From Gloeopeniophorella convolvens (lineage: Eukaryota > Basidiomycota > Agaricomycetes > Russulales), in assembly GCA_022496205.1 (NCBI GenBank), contig WTXD01000026.1:186001-250000 (forward strand): a DNA stretch of 64,000 nucleotides. Reading direction: 5' to 3'. Below are positions 23,752-34,615 of this stretch, piece after piece; position 1 is the first letter of the stretch; each line of letters begins with the position of its first letter. The translations under genes and the position numbers were made by a program. The notes beneath the pieces are model-generated. The model was not told where the DNA came from and did not search any database. It saw nothing but the letters and a program-made list of their open reading frames with translations.

Positions 23752-24340
23752 CCGCGGTCGTCGTTAAACGTTAAAGGCTGTGGGTAAGAGCGCGCGCGCC
23801 CACTACCGTTCACAGCGTCTGAAAGTCACTAACCAAGGTCGGAGTTTGGTTCGAACTCGCTCCCGTTCCCGTTCCGCCTCTCCATTCCGCTGCCAACACA
23901 ATACCCGAGCCCCCTACTCTTCCCGAACTGCGCCGGTTCAGCTGCCTTTCCGAGACCAGAACAACGCCGTTCTGTCACTCATTGTATCTCGACAAACGGG
24001 CAGCATTCGCTGAGCCCGGCTCCAGCGCTCAGCGCTCAGCCACCGCGGTTCGGTTTCCCGGAATGGTCCGTGCCCAACTCCTCCATCATGATCACTTCCG
24101 CGGAACAACGCCCGTCGCGCGCCGGAACAAATTACAGTACTGCTGCACACTCTCACCCTAGGGCATCGCAATGACTACCAGCGCAGAGCCCAGTCTGTTG
24201 TGAGAGAGCCGCAGGATCCGCTGAGCGCGTCCATGTATGAGGCTGAGAGTACACGTCACAAGGGTATCCGCATATAAGACCGGCACTACAGAGAGCGATG
24301 ATGCTGCTGGGGGACTGGAACACTACACGCGGCGCTGCCG
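23752..24340. promoter_or_regulatory. Kin1 5' flank / SPC1 3' flank
   Basis: 589 bp between two minus-strand genes. It is pyrimidine-rich upstream of the kinase start on the transcribed strand. I see no TATA box or other recognisable element. Confidence 0.4.
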
Positions 24341-24775
24341 TCATGATTTCTTTTCCTTCGTCTCCTTTGCGGGCAGCCACTTGACCGGGTGGCGGTTGAA
24401 CATCGGCCACGGCGGGACGACCGCCTGCGCGCAGCGTTAGCACTGACATCAAGGACAAGTAGAGGAGCGTGCGCACCACAAGGAGCACGAGCACCCCAGC
24501 GCCGAATATGCCCCATGTGACCGAGAGCGATTGAGTCGCTAATCCCGCAAAGAACGCGACGACCTGTCGCACACAGTCAGTAACACAAAGGCACCAACCA
24601 GCGAGGGAGACGCACCCCCAGCACGCTCAGCGCATAATGCGTGATCTGCTCCACGAGCTTTTGGCCCTCAAAGTCCTACCGCCCGCCCCACACGCATCAG
24701 CAATAGTATGCGGCTATGAGCGAGACGCGCACGCACGATCTTGCCCTCGAAGTACTGTTGCAGTGCACTTGCCAT
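24341..24775 (-). CDS. SPC1: Signal peptidase complex subunit 1 (SPC1/SPCS1)
   Basis: Four exons, 24775-24737, 24675-24616, 24563-24477 and 24424-24341, encode 89 aa, the usual size of SPC1. The N-terminus carries the conserved DFEGQKLVEQI block. Two hydrophobic helices follow in hairpin topology (about residues 34-47 and 50-66). The C-terminal PPWPMFNRHPVKWLP and a Lys/Glu-rich cytosolic tail (ETKEKKS) are characteristic. SPC1 is a small non-catalytic subunit of the ER signal peptidase complex that helps define which segments are cleaved. All splice sites are GT-AG and in phase, with introns of 52-61 bp. Because most of the gene is intron-interrupted, it is easily missed by single-frame ORF searches. 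Confidence 0.94.
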
Positions 24776-26256
24776 GGCGGTTTCTCGACTTGAATCACAC
24801 GTATGAGCTTGCAGTGCAGTCGCGCGACCGAACCGGTGCCGGCGGTCCGCGCGGGGCGGTACGACACGTGCCCCGCACCCGGCGGCAGATCGCCGGCGCG
24901 CGGAGGGCGACGATTGGCTTTGTCGCGTTTCTATATTTATATTTACGACCCCGCGTTGCGCCTTCTCGACTCGGAAGCTGCGCTGCGCTTCGCGGCTTCT
25001 GCGCCTGCCCTGCTTTGCTCGCGTGAGTCGACTCCTCGCAGTATACACGTACCGGTGGTAAGTACTACCTACGTTATAAAACTTTTCACGGCCCCCGCCC
25101 CGTACTGATCCCGCGGTGTTCACGGACACAGGCTGCGCCGTCGCGCCGCAGACGTGACTGTCAAGCCCAGACAGCTCGAGCTCGAGATTTTCCCTGCCCA
25201 GCTTGGCTGATCGCCGCGCGCGCCGCGAGGCTGTGATCTGCGTCTACACCTGCATCAGATCAGCGCACTAGCGCCCCTGCTGTAGCCCAAGCACTACTCC
25301 TACTTAACGCGGCTTGGCAACGGCAACGTGCAGAGGAAAAATCTTCCTGCTTCCGCCCCCCGCTCTAGTGGCGTTCTGGACTGGCCTCGGTCTGTGGCGC
25401 GGCTTCCGGTGGAGCGCAGACAGAAGCTGAGAGTCGCTGCTCGCACGGGCCTGGAACGCAGCAGGAAAAAACTGCGCCGGTGACAGCGTGCGCAGCGCGG
25501 GGGCATTTGGCTTCGCTGTTCCGCTCCGTCGCACCAACGCCCGCCCGCGCGTAAAGTCCGCGGCTGCCAGCCGGATATTCCCCTGCGGATCTACGCCGGA
25601 GAGCCCCATCTGTGTGCTGTCGGTGCCTGGACGCTTGACCCGGGCCTGGACAGTCCAGTCCGCGATCAGCGATCCAAGGAGCTGAGGGATCTGTTGCTTC
25701 GCAAGACTGGGAGTGCTACATATGATGTGCTCCTGTGGTGGGATCCAATATCATTACCGCCGGCTGCTGGTCCGAGGGGTATACTCCCCCCACGGAGCCG
25801 CTGCATAAGACCTTGCGTGCGCGCGCTCGTGGGGACAGGTGTGTACTAGCGGCGCCCCACTGGGCGCCCATCCCATCCTGATGGAGGCAGACATGTAGTG
25901 GGGGTGCCTCTTACATACATACTCCCACATATCACGCACGGGCAACTCCATTGCCTGTTGTTGTGCGGCATCGCGGCACTCCAGACGCGGGGTTCCCAGC
26001 TGCCAGTTGAAAACAGACAGTGTCCGTGCGCACAACCCTCCTCCCGAGGCAGGAGGTATGCCGGTTCCTCTATTGACAACAGTATATTTGCACACAACTT
26101 TGAGGCACAGCGACAGGCACTCGGTAGTCTATACACAGTTTTCTCAGACATACTCGGCTGTACCCGCTTGGATTCCGGACTTCGACAACGGCATTCTTAT
26201 TCTTGTTCTTATTCTTCTTGTTTGCTTGCGATGGACTGCGAAGACCGCACTTGGAT
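24776..26256. other. Intergenic between SPC1 and formate dehydrogenase
   Basis: About 1.5 kb containing the SPC1 promoter and the formate dehydrogenase 3' flank. I see no supported coding exon or repeat. Confidence 0.5.
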
Positions 26257-27846
26257 CTAGTGACCGTGGGGATGCTCGCCGTCTGTAGAACAAAACAAAA
26301 AAGATCAACACCTGCGCACGGCACACCGGCGCGGAGGGAACACTGGACACCCACAAGAGCGCGTCTCGTACTTGCCCTCGCCGACGATGATATCCGCGGG
26401 CTTCTGCGCCTTGCCCTCAAAGAAGTTCTCCAGGATCTGGCGCGTGCCCTCGGCGTAGCGCGCCTGCGCGTCGAGCGTCGTGCCCGAGTAGTGCGGCGTC
26501 ATGCCGTTCCCGCCGCCGAGCGGGTTCTGCATCGCGCGCCACGGGTGCGTGCGCGGCGCGGGCTGCACGTCCCACACGTCGCCCGCGTACCCGGCCAGCT
26601 GCCCGCTGCGCACGGCCGCGGCGACGTCCTCGGCGATGCAGATCGCGCCGCGCGCGGTGTTGACGAGCCAGGCGCCCTGGGAGGGAGGTGAGCGGGGTGC
26701 GGCGGGGGGAGGGGGCAGAGGGGTAGGACGTACGGGCTTGAACTTGGCGAGCATGGCCTGGTTGATGAGCCCGCGCGTGCCGTCGTGCAGGGGCGCGTTG
26801 ATCGTGACGACGTCGCACTGGGCGACGAGCTCCTGCATCCCACGCCGTCCGTCAGCGAGCGGTCCCTCGTAGCCGCGGGGGGTGCGCAGCACCGACCTCG
26901 ACGTTCGCCACGCGGCGCGCGTGCACGGTGTCCTGCTCGGCGGCCGGCAGCGCGTTGTAGTCGTAGTACAGCAGCTCCTTGCAGTTGAACGGGACGAGCC
27001 GCTCGAGCACGAGCCGCCCGATGCGCCCTGCGCCGAGCGTGCCAACGACCTTGCCCTCGAGGTCGAACGCGCCGCGCGCGATGTCGGACACCTGCCAGTC
27101 GCCGCGCGCGGCCATCTCGTGCGCGGGCACGAAGTTGCGCACGAGCAGCAGGATCGACATCATCACCTGCTCTGCGACGGAGGTGACGTTCGAGCCCGTC
27201 ACCTGTCGGCGAGGGCGGTGGGTCAGCGGCGGGGAGGGGGAGGGGCGGAGAGGAGGCTGACCTCGAGGACTTGGACCTTGCGGTCGACCGCAGCGTCCAG
27301 GTCGATGTGGTCCGACCCGACACCAGCGGTGACGCAGAGCTTCAGGTTCTTGGCCTGCGGGGGGAGGGGGGAAAGGAAAGAGGGGAAGGGTAAGCCTGAA
27401 TACCCAACTAACCAATAAAAAAATATTTACCTTGGCCATGAGGTCCTTGGTGAGGTACCCAGGGTGGAACGGCGTCGTGATGAGGATGTCCGTCTGGGAT
27501 GGACGGTCAGTGTGAGAGCGCACGGCCGAGTGGCGCGGCGCCTACGTCAACAATGTGCTTCTGGAAGTCGCTATCCGGACCCTCTTTCGAGCTGGTCACC
27601 TGTCGTATTTGTATTTCAGCCCCCTCCCCCGCCCACGGACTTGTGCGCGGCTGGCACGCACGATGTACTCGTGGCCGAGCGACTCGAGGTACTTGCGCAG
27701 CCCGAGCTCGTTCTCGACGGTGCCGAGGAGGCGTGGCTCAGCCTTGGCAGCCTGGAAGCCGTTGTAGAGGATGGCGAGGACCTGTGGGGCGCACGGCGTT
27801 GGCAAGAGTACACCGAGCAACGGCGGCGGTGGACACTCGCCTTCAT
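26257..27846 (-). CDS. FDH1: NAD-dependent formate dehydrogenase
   Basis: Nine exons: 27846-27841, 27781-27662, 27599-27546, 27493-27431, 27354-27262, 27202-26897, 26832-26734, 26676-26355 and 26282-26257, giving 362 aa, the normal fungal size. It oxidises formate to CO2 with NAD+ in the cytosol. Substrate and catalytic residues fit the family: [13 protein letters not shown] (Asn117), the Rossmann motif GTLGAGRIG (166-174), NTARG (Arg256), QPAP (Gln285) and PHYSG (catalytic His309). The five-residue fungal insertion between the Gln and the His is present. Exon 1 encodes only Met-Lys and would end at a GC donor (GCGAGT); this start is inferred from the family N-terminus. The last exon encodes nine residues including the split codon. 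In wood-decay fungi this enzyme recycles formate from oxalate breakdown. Confidence 0.96.
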
Positions 27847-28513
27847 GGTGGCTGATTGAGTAGGTGAGTAGAGAGGCTTGCGATGCGAGCTGCTTGTGTA
27901 TGAGGGAGATGCGAGTGCACTGATTTTTTTCTGCCAGCGCAAGCCGTCTTTTATGCACCGTCGCGGGCTCCAGACAAACGCCGCCGCCGCAAGCTCGAGC
28001 AGTGGGACGCGCAGGAGAGATACCGGGTGAGAACACCTTCATTCCGGCTGAGAGTAGCAGCGGCTCTGATCCCGCTGCAATCCCCTCGGGTGGTCCCTAT
28101 TCACCGCCTCAGCTCCAGGTCGGACTGCCCAACTTGCGACCAAACTTGCGAAGCGAGAAGTCGGGCTGGGACGGCTTCTCAGATCACGTGCGGGCGCTCG
28201 CATGCTCGAAAAGGCAACCCGACTCGCCCCGAGGAGCTTTCCGGGGCTCTCCGCCGCACAAGGGTCTCCCATTGCAGACCGCACTGCCGCGTAACGTTGC
28301 GATCAATGTCGAAAACCATCCAAAGGGCCCTTGAAACAGTGAGAGACGGCGACAACCGCTACGTATAAGCGGCGTTAGCCCTCGGAGAGAAACGGATATG
28401 AGATTGTCTCGTGCCATTCTCGAGAAGTTAGAGAAGGGTATCGACAGCATCAGTTACAGAATAAAAATAAGGGACACCACACGGATGCAGGAAAGTTATA
28501 AAGCACCGCTTGG
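27847..28513. other. FDH 5' flank / WSC-HsbA gene 3' flank
   Basis: 667 bp. An A-rich run near 27926-27932 and ordinary promoter-like sequence upstream of FDH; no supported gene. Confidence 0.4.
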
Positions 28514-30813
28514 TCATTCGTATGCTTTGGCGGCCGCATCCCACACGCTATCAAGCGCTGCTTGGACCGACAGTGTGTCTCCAGCACGCGATGGGACGGC
28601 GCTGTCAGCCAGGAAGGATATCATATCCTAAAGGTATGTCAGCGAAGCTTCCATAAGATAAGGAAGCAACATGCATCAAATGCACCCTTCAAATTCACTA
28701 TGCCTTCCAAGGACTCGTCCTGGAAGGAGGGGCGAAGCGCGGCGCTTGCTGCTATGAACTGTGGAGCAAGCAGCACATTCAGCGTGAAACCCACATGAAA
28801 TAGGAGCACGAACCGCGTCGGAAAGTTGCTGGTGATGAGAAAAGTTAGCGTATGAGAACAAGTTCGCGTGCGGCGGAGGACGCTCACCGTTCCGAACGAG
28901 ACGTACTGAAACGTCATCGGTTAATATCTCAGCCCGCGAGAGGATGGTATGGGACGTACGGATTGCAATTTGGAGACGACCAAGTCCACGTTATTGCTCG
29001 AAAACGGAGATTGGCCGTCCTGTGACCACGTCGGAGTTGGCTCCCTACGCAATGAAGCATACCAGGAGAAGACACCTTACGTTGGTAGCGGCGCTCGCAT
29101 TTGACTGAGTCATTCCAACGGTGTTAATGATCCCTTGGAGGCCAACTAGTGCTTCCTAATTGAATGGACCCGCGTGAGCATCTGCCCACCCGGACGCACA
29201 GGTTCATGAACTTACAGGGCCCGTAGTCTGCACATTGCTTGCCGTTATGTTGTCCAGGAAGCCGGCGAGGCTCTCAGACAGCCCGTTCAGCTCCTGGAGG
29301 TCTCCAATGACCTGAGGTGAATTCTGGAACAGGTAAAGCTCCAGCGCATTAGGGCCTCCACAGACTTCCGTGTTGTTCCCGACACATGCTTGATTACACG
29401 ATTCCTGCGAGATAGGAGCGCCCGGGGCTGAAATCTGATTGCCGCACCCTACATACCAATCATGATAAGCCCAAGAAAACGCGACATGATAAATATCGCG
29501 AGACTCACAGCACTCTTGGGCAAACTCCAGCCCCGCAACTGTGAACGACTCGCGCTGGCATTCGTTGACGCACGACTCCACTGTGACATTCCCTGCGCTC
29601 ACGCGTCGCTCAAGCGTACGCGAAGGAGTTGAGTCACTTTTCAAGAGGTAAGTCTAGGACGTAGGTCTAGTAGATGATGTGGGGTGTACCTGTAGCAACC
29701 TTGAGAAATCCACGCATCGACGAACGGGACAACAGACGCCCCGACGGGGAACGTCCCAGTGAAGTTGTACAAGTCAAGTAACCCCGGACCACCGCACAGT
29801 TCCGTTGGATCTCCTTGGCAGCCTAGGTTGCACAACACAGCGTCGGGATCCTCGCGGAATTCCCCGAATTGAATGCCGTTGTCGTTGTCGAAGGGCTCAG
29901 CGCCATTCTGGAGCTCCGAGCCGCACCCTAAGCGTGAGAGAGTTCATAGAACCGCCGAGACATTCTAGAATGTGTATATGAACATACAGCATTCTCGCCC
30001 AAATTCGAGGCCTGCGAGCGAGAGACCTTGCGCCTGACACGCGGCAACACACGATTCGACGGTAGTGTTGCCAGCGTCTACCCGGGCATGGAGGGCGCGA
30101 GCGCTCGTTGAATCGCTGCGCCGGCATTAGCATACACGGCCGGGCCGTGAGAAGCATCTCTCACTTGTAACATCCAAGGGTTTTCCACTGACCGGTAGAT
30201 TCAACCAGGGCTGGAATGATGACCGTAGCGTTCGAATTCTGGTAGATGCTAGCCCTGGTGTCGCCGCCACAACCACCCTGCTCGGATGGGTTGCCGCGGC
30301 AGGGCGCATCGCACTCGTTCGTCCCAACACTTTCGAGAATAAACTCGTAGAAGTTGTCGCATGCTACGAGCCTATGAGTCAGAGGAGAAGCGGCTACGAA
30401 TAACTGGTGCTGCACGCACAGCACTGGAAGCCGTCTGTCAGGCCTGCGAACCTGAAAGACTGTGAAGGACTGTCACAGAAACCAAGACATTTCTCAATCG
30501 TCATCCCCGTCGTGTCAACAAAATAAGCTCCTGTAAAAAGTGGGAAACCAAAACTCCGATTGTCTCTGTTATGACGGCAGATATATCATTGAACGAGCAC
30601 CTTGGCTTGATGGCAACTCACTCGAAGCAGAAAGAGCCAGTCCAACCTGGAGGGAGGCTGGTCGGTGCATTTTGCCTGCGAGAGACCCCCGGATATGCGA
30701 AGACCTGAGAGCATGAGGATGCCGGATGGTTAGAAAAAACAGGAACGCCGCGAGGATAGAGCACATACCTGAGCTACGAGAACAGATGCAGAGGTGAGCG
30801 CTACCAAGTACAT
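28514..30813 (-). CDS. Secreted WSC-WSC-WSC-HsbA-like protein (W1)
   Basis: Fourteen exons: 30813-30769, 30704-30622, 30565-30420, 30363-30165, 30115-29988, 29927-29690, 29636-29509, 29448-29216, 29155-29081, 29019-28960, 28905-28888, 28828-28814, 28758-28675 and 28627-28514, giving 521 aa. A signal peptide (MYLVALTSASVLVAQ) is followed by three WSC domains, each with paired cysteines. Marks are FVDTTGMTIEKC and CRGNPSEQGGCGG in WSC1, GCY / ESCVAAC / ECWCG / ELCGG in WSC2, and ESCVNEC / ECWCGN / EVCGG in WSC3. The C-terminal ~135 residues (LQGIINTVGMTQSNAS, PFSSNNVDLVV, SFQDESLEGIVNLKGAFD) resemble hydrophobic-surface-binding protein A (HsbA, PF12296). WSC domains bind cell-wall glycans, so a wall-anchored or secreted adhesion role is inferred. 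Intron 13 uses a GC donor (GCATGT). Confidence 0.85.
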
Positions 30814-32313
30814 TTTGCGCAGATCAATCCGTGCACCCTCGAGTCCCGCACGCCCTCGTTCTTTTATAACGCATCAAATGCCGTGATTGAGAGACACGTT
30901 CCACGATTGTCGAGGATCCAGACAAACCGGTAATAAGGTATGCGGAGGTTAGGTGGTCATTGGATGTAAGGGGATATTGACAGCAGATGGCGAGCAATCA
31001 AACTCAAGGGGCAGCCGTGTTCCTGTCAGGCACAGGAGAAGTACGTCATGGGGATGCAATATTTGAGCACAATTCAGGCCCACTGTGGCGAACGGATTGT
31101 CAGCTGGGTGGGCCGTGGGCACCTTGAGAGCATGTGGTTAGCGAGAACCAGCAGAGGAACGAACTGTCGTTCATAAATGGGGGCGAATGGAACATCTTGA
31201 CGGCGCTGAGCATCGCACAATCGCCGACACAGGCACAACGAAGACAGAAGCAAAGTTGGCATGGCACCTACCTGGAAAGTTGATTGTACTTAATGCCAAC
31301 TTCGGTAAGAGTTCTCCCTCCGGCTGCGGCTTTGATAAATTCAGGACAAGCCTTGTTTGGCTCCAATGCAGACAGCAAGTGGAACTCGAACCTTCGAGGT
31401 GGTGGCTGCGAGCAAGAAGTAGAGATTACACGCCATGATCAGCCTAACGAGGTACGTCCATCAGACGTACGAAGTTCCGAGGTAGAGAACAGAATAAGCG
31501 CACCCTGGCGTCGGTAGCACCTAGCCTCCGAAGATGGATGTCCATAGGACATGACCGATCTCCGAAAGAAGAAGAATCACCCCGCATATAGGCTAGAGAG
31601 AAGGGTGTAGATGTGTCCAGGGGCTCCGTTGGACCTGGCGCAGATGGCCCACAGCGACAGGATAGAGGCAATTGAGAGGAAATGATGCGAAGCATCGAAA
31701 GAGTATACGGGAGAAACAATTGAAACGTGCCTTAGGTAAGTGATGATTCCTGGAGAAGCTGAGGGACAGACGAAATGACGGTCTTCTTGGCTATTCTCAG
31801 CGGGTTATAGAGTTCCCGCACTGACCACGAAGGCTCAGAACTAGGAGCAATCCGCAGCTAAACATGTGTTTGAGGCCAAAAACGCGCCTCAGGTGGCGGA
31901 AATCGGCGCGCTGTGCGCTCGGTCGTCCTAATGGGTTGGACTGCTGGATGCAGGACGCCAATGTTCAAGTCCACCTATGTAGCGTAGTGACGCTGAAGTC
32001 AAATTTCAGGGCCACTGGTCGACATGATGACCACATCATCTCTGGGTCGTGAGAGAACTCGGTCAACCGGTTACTTCAGCCGCAATCAGGCCTCAGGTTC
32101 CATGCTCTCGCACGTGACATTATTCTCTCTCCCGATAGTTCCCGATCGCTCGTTGCATTGAACGCACGTCGGAATATCCTACTTAGTAGTAGAATAAGAG
32201 TGCACTTTATGTAAAATAGAGTTGAAGTATGACTGATTTTACAAGGGGTATAGTTTAAAGCTCAGTCATTTTCTGCGTATCAGACCTGAATTTGATTATT
32301 GCTTGATTAGGCA
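30814..32313. other. Intergenic
   Basis: About 1.5 kb with the W1 5' flank and the 3' flank of the F-box gene. No supported exon, repeat or transposon feature. Confidence 0.5.
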
Positions 32314-33468
32314 CTATTCCATCCCCGCTTGGGAAATATGAACGTCGTCGACATCGATGGTCCTTTCTGGAGGTCTTCTGGATACAGTAATGACCCACGA
32401 GCCCTTGGAATCACGGCCACCAAGCTCCGAAAAATCATCTACAAAACCCTCACTCAGGTGCCACCCAGCCGTCCCCCAAGCGCCCTGCGAAATGTAGGTG
32501 GTCAAGGAATGAGTTCTATGAGGTCAGACAAACACTTACAACCGTCTTTATCTCCGCTTTGAGGAATAACATTGTCCAATCGCAGAGTGGGGTGCTGTAT
32601 GAGAAAGGCGCTGTCAAATCGAAGACGGGGGGGCCGTATGGGATGGGCGCTGCCTTGCGCTTCCAGTGAATGCACCTCAACGACATAGATTTCAGGGATG
32701 GATAAGGCGTGAATACATGCTCGAAGAGAGGCTCGACTGGGTCCGGTGGTTGGACGTAGAGCTCAAGATATTCGGATTGTATAGTCTGCTTGCATGGTGA
32801 GTACACCGTTCGTCATCCGGCATGAAACTCACGTTGACTACGCCACGCGAGTCGGTATGAAGACGAACAGTCAGGGACTTGACAGAAGGCAATGGTCCGA
32901 TGTCCTTCGGAAACGAGAAGTGTCCATTGAATATGACTTCCTTGGGTTTGATATGCGACAACCAGTGCCACAGTTCTATCGGGAAGGGGGTGCAATTGAA
33001 GCTGGGTCCCCTTGCCGTCTCAAAACTGACGCGTGTGATGCCGGAGAGATAATTGAGAGTACCAAGCAACATGGGCATGATTGAAGAATCAAAGGAGTCT
33101 GGGCCAAAATCGTCCTCCCCCACCGGTTTGCCCCAATCAATTATTCGTAGCTCGCGCACGTACGATGAGCACTCGCGAAGATGAGCGAGGCGAGCGTGGA
33201 TGAGCCTGGAATCCCATATATCCAAATCCAGGAGGGACATAGTAAAGACACGGAGTACGTCATGATCGACGAGCCCTCGTGGAGCATCGCGAAGTCGAAG
33301 CGTGTATTTCCGGAAGGCAATTGGTCTAGTGATGTTACCCAGGTGTCTGCAAACTAGCATTAGAACCTTGAGTTGCGAACGCCTGTCGTATGGATGACGC
33401 CAAAGCTCCAAAGACCATGTGATGATCTCCCTAATGGTCTCGACGGGAAGGTCGGAGAACTTCGCCAT
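32314..33468 (-). CDS. F-box protein, copy 1
   Basis: Three exons, 33468-32833, 32785-32540 and 32484-32314, giving 350 aa. The N-terminus has an F-box (FSDLPVETIREIITW ... LMLVCRHLGNITRPIAFRKYTL), the SCF ubiquitin-ligase adaptor motif that binds Skp1. The rest is a divergent substrate-recognition region with leucine-rich, LRR-like pieces (MLLGTLNYLSGITRVSFET, SVKSLTVRL). ATG 33468 was chosen because it puts the F-box at the N-terminus; an in-frame upstream ATG exists at 33645. The exon 2 acceptor is an alternative NAGNAG site, so it could start at 32788. The substrate cannot be inferred. It is paralogous to the gene at 38629-39707. Confidence 0.8.
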
Positions 33469-34615
33469 GAGTGGAGGGGTTTGTGTTGAGGAAGGGGAGA
33501 CCTTGGATGTAGGGAATTTGGCGCACCTCCGAACGACGCACTTATAAGCACAGGACAAGTGTGTCCGTAGCAATTGTCGGGACACTGGTCGCGATGGAAG
33601 ATGTGGCATCGTGAACGCCGAAGCCAGTGACGTGACAATCCACAACCTTTAGCAACTTACAGGCCCAACCGCCTAGGAGATTGATGCCCGAAATTGACAA
33701 GGCACGGACACGCAGAGGCGCCTTCAGGGACGGAATGTGGCGCGGGAGCTGCAGACAAGGCCGTCCGCGAGCTCAACAGTCATCCGATGGGACACCCGCC
33801 TGGCAATCAGATGGCCACGCCCGTGCGGCCACTGGACGTTGCGTGTATTCTCATACCGGAGCCTACGATGTATCCATCGCGGAAAGACTGTCTTCTGCGA
33901 TTGGCATAAGGTCGGCAACGGAGATTAGCGCGGGGGTATAAGGCAAGTTCTCGCTGCTTCTACCATAACAACTGTTTGTCGGCGCGCGGGCTCAGACGAT
34001 GTTGGGGGAATGCCGTTCATGAAGTTCGTGAAGAGGCGACGCTACTTACATAGTGATAGGTGACGCCGATCGGAAGCCGTAGTTGGCCGGCTCAAAGCTA
34101 GCCGCTGTGCGAGGCTGTGCCAAGGTCGTGCGCGGGCATCTCGGAGGTCCGAGAGCCGGCCCTGCACCAGTGCACGCAGTCGCAGTCGCTACCCAAGGAG
34201 GCACTAGGCACTGTCCCGTGGTGTCCCACACACTTCCGCACCAGTATTTCCACAAGCTGTAGACCGTCAGCCGCCCGTGCCCGTGGAGCCTGGCCGTACG
34301 TTCGAAGGTGCTCACATGACCCAATTTACCACGAGTATGATGTCAGAATCTACAGATCCTGACTATCGGAAGGTTTTTGCAAGGTTTTTGTATACACATT
34401 CGTGGGGAGCGTACGAGACGTTAAGCGTAGCCTCAGCAGCGCGACTCGCCGCTTGACGACTACGGGGTTGGTATGCGGTATGAGTGATATAGATGACTCC
34501 TTTTTTGGTTCTTCCCCTCAGCAATAAATAGGTGACGAACACTTGGCAGAACAGCCCCGGCGAGTAAGTGAGCAGAGCAGATTAGCAGAGCAAGAACAGA
34601 TACAGCGATCTCCCC
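33469..34615. other. Intergenic
   Basis: About 1.15 kb containing the F-box 5' flank and the xylulokinase 3' flank; nothing else supported. Confidence 0.5.

Noticed and set aside
26882..27418. 178-codon plus-strand ORF opposite formate dehydrogenase
   Set aside because: Shadow of FDH exons; composition is the complement of the conserved enzyme and it crosses several of its introns.
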